Shown piece after piece: positions 56,359 to 64,000 of a DNA stretch of 64,000 bases (its first letter is position 1; every line of letters starts with the position of its first letter). A program made the position numbers and the translations under genes. Under the pieces are notes generated by a model. That model saw nothing but the letters and a program-made list of their open reading frames with translations. It had not been told where the DNA came from and searched no databases. This DNA comes from Clitoria ternatea (Eukaryota; Streptophyta; Magnoliopsida; Fabales; Fabaceae), in NCBI GenBank assembly GCA_037962975.1, contig CM075674.1, forward strand, positions 89,296,501 through 89,360,500. Reading direction: 5' to 3'.

Positions 56359-57145
56359 GGGGACATATTATAGAAACCGAGGATACATTAGAGGAGACTT
56401 AATTACGAGCTTTGGGATGAGAGGGTGTGAAAGGGTGCTTCAGGGGACCTGGGGTAGCTCCCTAGTGTCGGGTACTTTCACGATAAAAACTTTCTCAATC
56501 TGCCTAGTCTCTAAGTGTTTCCATGCCAGTTGAGCTATTCAAATTATTATTATCCGGACTTATAGAACATTGTAAACTCCTGGTTGGCCTGGTGCAAATT
56601 AAAATTTAAGGGCTCACATATATAGGTAAGTTATGATGAAGATATTGCATAACATTCATGTATTCATAATTGATTGTGTATGTGATTGTGACTGATATTA
56701 TTATGTATTAGTTTGTGAAAACTCTTTCTTGCTTATGTCTTATTCAAGAATATTATATTCTGTTTCTCACTCCTTTCTCCGTGTTTTTGTTTCATATGTT
56801 TTAAATTGATAGTTCAGAGGGAAAGATCGAAGAATCTCGGCAGTAAATATAGTACGTTCTAGAAAGGGAGCTCGATATGAATACCGTGGTCTAATGAATA
56901 AATAAAGTTATTAAGTAACTGCTTCTGGGTCATGGAGTTTCCTCTCTTTCTTATAATGTTTAATATTTATTTTCTTTGGATGAATATAAAATTACTTTAT
57001 AAAGTTTTAATAATATTTATGAGGTATTTCAGAAATGATGTATGTAATTTATTCCGATGGTTTTCTTTTAACGATCATTTATTTTAAAAAAAATTACTAA
57101 TTTTTCTAATATTTATTAAGGTGTAACAGAAGGTGTTACATCAAT

Positions 57146-60100
57146 CCTTTAAAGCCATAAACCTTCAAGGTTGAACTAGACCTTTTAAGGTTAAACTAGA
57201 CTTGTCAGTATCAAACCTAACATGGGAAGGGCAATCCTGGCTAAGAGCAGGGTCGAACTAGAGAAGGCTGTGGCCGATTCTTGTCTTGATAGGGTCAATC
57301 TTAGGCTTGCTGATTTTGAATCTTGTCGTTTTAAAACATCACACTTGGTTTGGTTCATCAACTAATCCATTTAATTTTATCTTTTTTTAAGCAAGATATT
57401 AAATAATAAATTTTGACTTAGATTACTTTAATATTCACTTAAGAAACACTATCTAACTCATGACAAATATATCTTAAAAGATAGTCTTCAAGACTTCATT
57501 ATCTCGAGATGTTTCAAAGAACTTGCATCATTTTTTATTTGTCTTTTTTGCCTCTTGCTTCATATCATCAACCTTGGGTCTTATTGTTTTTTACATGTCA
57601 TGTTTACGAATGATTCACGTTTGTCATAATCAAAACATATTCAACACAGGAATCACATAGAGCGGAAACAAACATGGTATAGATTTATTTCTTACACTTT
57701 ATCTTGTAATTTTTTTACTATTATGTTTTATTACTTCTTTTAGCAGTAAATTCTATGAAGACTCTTTTAAGTTATTAAATGACTATGTATGTCTTCATGA
57801 GACACCTAATTATTCAAAATTATCAATTGTAAACACTGAATGTCTAAATTAAGTTAAATGAATTATTTTTTCTATATAGTGATAAAAGGGAAATGAATAA
57901 GTTTAAGACCAAGGTTTAAACCCTCTACTTCTAATATTTTATCTCTATATCAAATATCAATTATGTTAGCTTTTAGAGATATTGATAGGAGTTACTTGAA
58001 CACAAGTCCTGTGAATTTAAGTTTGAGTTTTAATTTGGACGTTACCTACCGTTATGCCTCGTCATACATGTTTTTAACCCTACAAGCATACCATAAGTGA
58101 AGTTTGGTAGGGACAGTAAGGGGCCATGGCTCCGCTTCAATTTTTCTTTTAAAAATATATACTATAAAATTATTAGAAATAATGAGAAACTATTAATACA
58201 GTCTAAATAAAAAAATGCAATTAATTCATCTACACAAGTTAAGAAAGAAACATTTAAAGAGCAATAAATGCATAATTTTCTAATAATAAGATACCCAAGA
58301 ACAAATAAATTTTACAAATTATATACAACTTTAAAATTGTGTTGATGACTAGTAAAAACAATAAAATTTAACATATTTTTATAAAAAGGTGATGTTCTAA
58401 AAATCGATTTCGTATATTTCAAGAAAAATGTTCTTTTTCTGATATAGATAATAAATGGACTATGTTATAGGAAGTAACATAAAACTCTTTTTTAATAGTA
58501 TAATTTTAAGAATAAGGTCTTATCATATAGTTTAATAACTTTGAATTTTTTAATTGTTTGTTTATATCTATCTTATTTGTATTTTCTGATTTATAATAAC
58601 TTTATTTATTTAATAATAAAGTTTTTTTTTTAAAACTTTAGTTAAAGAAATCTAACTGAGTTAATTTAATAAAATGTATGATTTAATCCGTATCCCGTCT
58701 TTGTTTCAATCTTTTCCATCAAAATATTTTTATATTTGCCCCTCATTGACTATAATTTCTTGCTTCGATACTGTTGAAGCTAGTATACACAGTGCGCACT
58801 TGTAGTGAAATTATGAGTAGTAACATTGCTAACGATGCAGGTGAGATGTAATGTTTGGGGTTATTAAGATTTATATTGATATTTGCATAATTTTTTTTTT
58901 GGTCGAGGATATTTGCATAATTGAAAAAAGGAAGGAAAGTGTTTCCTCTCAGTATATGATTGGGCTTAAATCTAGAGTCCACACAAAAGTAGTGATTCTA
59001 GGACATGGACCTTTCACTCCACATGCCCACGCAACACAGGCTCCAAAGGATAATATTATTAACTCCAAACGCAAACAACATGGTGTTCAAGAACCAAATC
59101 CAACCGCTGTAAATTATAGAATTCACCTATCATTTAATATTCGTTTGTTTTGCGGTTGAAAAAATAGAAATATGAAAAAAAAAAATATAAAGGTTAATAT
59201 TGATCTTTCACGTTGTTTGACACAGTCAAAACTCTATTTGATAGTAGAATTTTTTTGGGTTGGTTAATTAGAAACCAAACAAGCCTTTGATAAGCCAGAG
59301 CCAAGTTTTTTTTTTTTTCGAAAGCCAGAACCCAGTTGAAAGCTACAATAGATTGGATCGCATACTGGATTGGTAGAATGGCCTTTAAGATAGGCATGAG
59401 CGGTGAACACTCTTTAGAGTGCTTCCTAGCTTGAAAGTTGTCGAAAAAATAAATTCCACTCAGGAAGAAGAACCTTTTAATGAAAGACAAAACAAGTACA
59501 TCACCCTTTCTTTAAGTCCTTTGCTAAAATGCTCGTTAGTCAGCAATTTGTCGTGAAAAAGGGAAGTCTCCCTTAGCTAGGGATCTGCCATATCTCAACT
59601 GAAAGCTATAAAATTTTCAATTGATATTCACCTAAACTGCAATAACTAAAAACCATTCATTTTGGTATAATTTTGTTCAGTATATATATATATATATATA
59701 TATGGTTTATATTGTGTCTTTAAAGGCTAAGAATGAGGTTGGGTAAATTTAAGTTATAAATATTTTGATTGAGTTATAAATTAATTTTATAAAATTTTAG
59801 TATTTATTATATACTCAGATATTTAATATTTTAAATAGAAGTTTAAATTGCATTAATTGAATTTTGGTTTGGCTTGATTTTTTATATTTTATTTTATTAA
59901 ATTAAACTAAATCACAAATATTTTTGTTAAGCAATTCAATTTATTTTTGTTTTAAATCTAAATTAAACCACGTAGAAAATTACATTTAGATTGAGAGAAT
60001 ACGAAGACTTTCCGACCTTATTGAACATATAAAATAGATAAAATATACTACAGTGTTTCAAGTAGGGAAAATAATCCATACTCGCAAGTACCCTAAGATA

Positions 60101-60515
60101 TACTCTAACAGGTATGTGTAAAGTCTCTAAATGGATGAGTATGAGTATTATATTACCCATGCACTGCATAAATATTTATATTGATTGTATATTAAATATG
60201 TTTAAATATAAAGGTATTTTATTATTTTATAATGAAATAAAAATTAATATTCTTCAATGATAATATTTTTAATGCCTAAAATTATAATTATATCATGTAA
60301 TATTAATTTATATAATGTTGTAAAGAAATAATACTATTTAGTATATGTTCTTTATTATTTTTAATATTAAAAATAAAATAAATACTCATGGGTACTCGTT
60401 ACCCTTCCCGCAAATACTCATACTTGCTTTTATACCCATGGGTATGAGTATTATATTGTTTGTCTTGCCTCCTTAACATCCCTATTAACAATTCAACCAA
60501 TAGGCGGGGCAACCT
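57146..60515. other. AT-rich intergenic sequence
   Basis: Near 57160-57210 are small repeats of AAGGTTRAACTAGAC. An AT run lies at 59681-59703. At 60090-60480, ATACCCATGGGTA and GAGTATTATATT pieces recur in both orientations, reminiscent of the hAT-type MITE at 37781 but without clear ends. No gene is recognised. Confidence 0.5.
59681..59703. repeat. (AT)n microsatellite
   Basis: An uninterrupted TA run of about 11 units. Confidence 0.9.
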
Positions 60516-60927
60516 TGTAACACCCTGAATTTTTAAAATAGAAAGTTAAATTAAGAAAATAAATATTAAATAATTAAATATGGACTAATTAATATCCAAA
60601 ATGCTAGAAATAATTTAATTAAGATTTTCAGATACTGTTAGTGAGTTATTGTGACAGGATAAGCTGAAAACTGACCCGGATAACATATGGGTGTCGGACC
60701 AAGTATCTCCGATTGAGATGCCGTTGGTCAGAGCTGTAGATAATGTTATTGGGATTCCAAATATGTATTCGGAATAATTTTTAGAGTATGTATTGAGCCC
60801 GAACGGAGAGCCTGTTTATTTAAAAACGGAAGAGTTTAAGTGAAAGATAAAAAAATAAAAACAAAACCTCACCATTTTCACTCTCATTCTCGTGACACTC
60901 TCTTCTTCTCTTATGCAAAACACATTC
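60516..60927 (+). mobile_element. Gypsy LTR fragment D, interrupted by element C
   Basis: Starts TGTAACACCCTGAA, the family-type LTR opening, and runs 412 bp until the LTR start of element C. The remainder presumably lies beyond the right edge of the window. Confidence 0.6.
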
Positions 60928-63602
60928 TGTAATATCCCGGATGATTTATTAAAATTATGATTGGTGGAAAGTATTAAGAATTATTTTTAAGAATTTATTT
61001 GATATTTTTATGAATTATTGGGTAATTATTCATAAATAAATATTAAAAAGTGTGGATAAATTATTTGATTGGTTGGTTATAAAAGGAGAAACGGAGGAAC
61101 GATTGAAAGGAGAGAGAGAAGAGTTTAATTATAAGTGACCGGTTGAGAAGGTAACCGGTTGACATGGGTTTAAATAAAGATTTCTCTCTCTTAATCATTC
61201 ATTCCCTACGAGAAGCTTCTTTTTCCTCAGTTTCTCTTCTCCTTCTCCTTCCTCCATCGTCGAAGAGCTGTAAGCTTGAAGGGAGGTTTCTTTCTGTATC
61301 AAACCTGGAGATAATTACGTAGCTGTGGTTGTGGGTTCAAGGTAAGTCCTTTGAACCATTTGAAATTGTCACCTTATCCCTTCCGTTTCTTTTCTGGACC
61401 GAATGGTCATGTGCATGGAGGGGGGGTACTGTTTCGATTCCCACTCCTCCTGGCTGTGAGTCTCAAAGTGGCTCTTTAATTGGGTGAGTGATGGTGTAAC
61501 GATGATGTGTTTCACGTTCCAAACCTATAGGTGGTGGAACGAACACTGAGGAAGCTGGTGCTGGAACGGAGGTAGAACGATGCACCCAGCAACTGTTAAA
61601 GCTCGGAACAGAGGTAAGGGGGTGTTCGGGTTATAATTAAATAGAATAGGACATTGTCCGAGTAGATGAAATAACTGTGAACCAAGTAAGAGTTAATGCC
61701 GAGTGGAAATTATGTGAATGTGTGTATGAATATACGTGTGAATGGGCACACCGATCAATTTATGATCATGTGGGTGTGTATGTGGGATTAATGTTGTTGA
61801 ATAAAAGTTGTTTGTGTGTGTATTTTTGAGCATACCGATCGGTTTCCGATTGTGTGCGGGTGTGGCTTGAGCCGATTGAAATAAAATAATTAATGTTGTG
61901 GCAATGTGGAGTCGGGATTGACAAGCAGGTCACCCGAGTGATGTTAATGGCCACTTATGTGAAATGTGGATATGATGATATGGTATGGATGGCCGACGGT
62001 ATGTATTACCCTCGTTTTTGGCTTCAGTGGTCAAGTCGGACCCAGTTGAGCTACCCAGAGGTCTATGACCCAGCGGTTGAGGGGGAGCCAAGTCGGGCTC
62101 GGTGAACCAAGTCGGGTTCACGGGATGTCAAGTCAGACTCCCAGCTGAAGGCCAGTCCTTTAACATCTGGATATTGTGTCAATTTTGCTGAGTCAGTTGT
62201 GAATTTACTGAGTGCAATCGGTTTTAATTGCCGAGTGATGTATTGCCGAGTGCAGTTTGCTATACTTGCCGAGTGACGTTTGTTACATTTGCCGAGTGTA
62301 AATTGGTTTTTATTGCTGATTGAAAAGTGAAATAATTACCGAGTGATGTTATATTTACCGAGTGGTAAATTGGTAAAAATTGTTAAATGAGAATTTAAAT
62401 GTTTGTTGAGTATTTGATGATTTGCCGAGTACAGTTTATGATGATTGCTGAATAAATTGAAATAATGGCTGGGTATGATTTGTTGAAGTTGCCGAGTGAT
62501 TAATTTCATATATTTTCCGAGTGATTGTTACATTTTCCGAGTGGAAATTACTTGCCAAGATGGTCAAAGGAGAGTTGTTATACTGCTGAGAGAATTATTA
62601 TAATGCCGAGTGTTGATTGATAAGATTGTCGAATAAATGATTTGTTAGAATGGCTGTTAATAGCTAAGATTGTAAAGTGAGTGTACTGTTAAAAGTGAGT
62701 TTAATGCCGAGTGTTAAAGGATAAAGGCTGAGTGTAATTTGTTAAAGAAAGATGTAAATTGAGGAGAAAGAAATCGGACGGAGTTATACTAGTATTTTAT
62801 TTAAATTTCGTTCTAGATTAATTATGATGCTAAACACTCACCCTTGCTGTTTTTTACAATTTTTAGTAACCAGTGACAGGGAGGAGGTCGGAGCCATGGA
62901 GGTGCGCCAAGCGGAGGATTGATGCCAAGGCACCGAGTGATTTCAAATGAATTGTAATATATATATATATTGAGTTTTTCGAGTGTGATAATACATATAC
63001 ATTGACTATGTCGAATTAAAGTTGAACCGGTATACAGATTAACGTGAGTATAAGTTTTGATGTGATGGGTATTTATTGAGTGAACTTGCATTGCTGTAGC
63101 CGAGTTGATTACCTGGTGAATCTAGCCGAGTGAATTCATTATCTGAGTGAGGGCTTATTGACTTGATGTCCAGTTGAGTATCCTTCATTCCTTTCTGTGA
63201 GATGAATAACCGAGAGACTCAATTCTGAGTGAAAAGGTTAGAGTGTCTCCGAGTGAAGAAGGATAAGAGTGCTTCCGAGTGAAGTTTCAAGTGTTTTCTG
63301 AATGAGAATAAGTAAACCTTCTCCGAGTGGAAGTTAAGCTGACCCGAGTGAAAGATGACCGAGTGAGAGAATGATTTCTGAGTGAACCCTAACTGTTCCT
63401 TTCTTTTGCTGTTTCTAAATAACTATTTTATTAATGGTATTATGGATCAGCTTCAGTCAGAATTTGTTAGTTTTAGTGTGATTTTACTACTTTAAATATA
63501 CTTAAGAAAAGTAAATATTTTTATATTAAGACCGAGTGAATAATTTTATTAAAAGTGAAAAATTTATTGGGAAAAATGAGAAAATTGACGAGGGTTGTCA
63601 CA
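60928..63602 (+). repeat. 5' LTR of element C
   Basis: Begins TGTAATATCCCGG and ends GGGTTGTCACA. It holds a block at about 61995-62160 shared with the LTRs of element A. From about 62210 to 63400 it has many dispersed GCCGAGTG and TCCGAGTGAA motifs. Confidence 0.82.
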
Positions 63603-63604
63603 GT

Positions 63605-63618
63605 TGGTATCAGAGCGG
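63605..63618 (+). promoter_or_regulatory. Primer-binding site of element C
   Basis: TGGTATCAGAGCGG lies two bases after the LTR end. Confidence 0.88.
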
Positions 63619-63864
63619 TTCTTTCTAGAGCCGAGTGGATGGGTGAACCGAATGATTGTGTGAGTCCTATGATGGACTGTGTTTGCATTCTATTGCAGTG
63701 TTTGTGATTGTTTATGCAGCTTGGCATCATTCCCTTGGCACTCCAATGGCGTTGTGTTTTATGTGAGGTAAATATCTGACTCCCTGGTAGAGTATTGGTT
63801 ACTAATGGTGAAGTGTTTATTCATTATAGAATTATTTTATTGTCGGAAAACTAGTTATGATGGA

Positions 63865-64000
63865 GGAGATGGCTTTTTCTTAAAATTTTCTAAATTGATG
63901 AGCAGGACCGAATCAGGTCCCAGTCTTGATAAATTCCTGAAAAAGAATCCCTTTGCTTATAAAGGAAGGGCGTATGTTTAGATAGGAGAAACCGAGTCAG
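63865..64000 (+). pseudogene. Element C gag N-terminus, damaged
   Basis: Translation from 63865 gives FLKFSKLMSRTESGPSLDKF and KKNPFAYKG, closely matching the gag N-terminus of element A. Nearby ATG codons (63857, 63860) are in other frames and a TAG follows the KG motif, so this copy looks mutated. The window ends here. Confidence 0.65.

Larger units (their letters stand above)
40369..57140 (+). mobile_element. Gypsy solo LTR (E) interrupted by element B
   Basis: The outer ends begin TGTAACACCCTTAT (40369) and end GGTGTTACA (57140), with the perfect duplication TCAAT at 40364-40368 and 57141-57145. Removing element B and one copy of its duplication leaves about 3177 bp with no internal region or second LTR. 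It is therefore a solo LTR left by unequal recombination before or after B inserted. Sequence is AT-rich with short tandem repeats. Confidence 0.88.
60928..64000 (+). mobile_element. Ty3/gypsy chromovirus element C, 5' part
   Basis: A 2675-bp 5' LTR (60928-63602) is followed by an initiator-Met primer site, a leader and the beginning of gag. The rest lies beyond the window, so completeness and target duplication (left flank CATTC) cannot be tested. Confidence 0.82.

Noticed and set aside
60090..60480. Second hAT-type MITE like the one at 37781
   Set aside because: Shared words such as CCCATGGGTA recur, but neither inverted ends nor an 8-bp duplication could be fixed, so it is mentioned only in the intergenic entry.

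Overview
The window reads as a plant nuclear genome segment, probably a dicot and tentatively a legume. It holds two intact intron-bearing genes in a matrix made mostly of LTR retrotransposons. The plant call rests on the two genes (a Ran-binding protein 1 and a chloroplast S1-domain RNA-binding protein), on GT-AG introns, and on Ty3/gypsy chromovirus-type, Tat-type and copia-type elements. The legume call comes from overall protein and repeat resemblance and is not proven here.

Layout. 1-1603: decayed Ty3/gypsy gag-protease relic. 1604-3316: AT-rich sequence with a Tourist-like MITE (1981-2336). 3317-9244: a young, complete, gag-only (TR-GAG type) Tat-lineage LTR element with perfect GATTA target duplications. 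9681-12343: RanBP1, four exons, plus strand. 15726-23465: RLSB/PDE338-like gene, eight exons, minus strand, convergent with RanBP1, carrying a TRIM-like element and LTR pieces in its introns. 23869-34613: a structurally complete 10.7 kb gypsy chromovirus (element A) with LTRs of about 3 kb, GGTAG duplications and a coding region broken by frameshifts and stops. 34918-37130: copia integrase-RT-RNase H relic. 37781-38288: hAT-type MITE with a perfect 8-bp duplication.

40369-57140 is a three-level nest. A 3.2 kb solo LTR (E, duplication TCAAT) is split by a 13.6 kb minus-strand chromovirus (B, duplication GGGGA). The 3' LTR of B was in turn hit by a 799-bp solo LTR (F, duplication AATAA) related to the LTRs of the gag-only element. 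57146-60515 is AT-rich intergenic sequence. At 60516-64000 an LTR fragment (D) is interrupted by the 5' LTR and first gag codons of another chromovirus (C), which runs off the window.

The two host genes act separately: Ran-GTP cycling in nucleocytoplasmic transport, and chloroplast RNA metabolism. What links them is position. The pair is bracketed by two retrotransposon insertions, each ending about 0.4 kb from a start codon. The less expected signals are in the LTRs: arrays of short palindromes whose arms change while pairing is kept (A), oppositely oriented arrays of a CCGAGTGAA motif and perfect 12-bp hairpins (B), and a conserved block of about 180 bp shared by otherwise different LTRs (A and C). 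No CRISPR array, tRNA, rRNA or novel protein-coding system was found.
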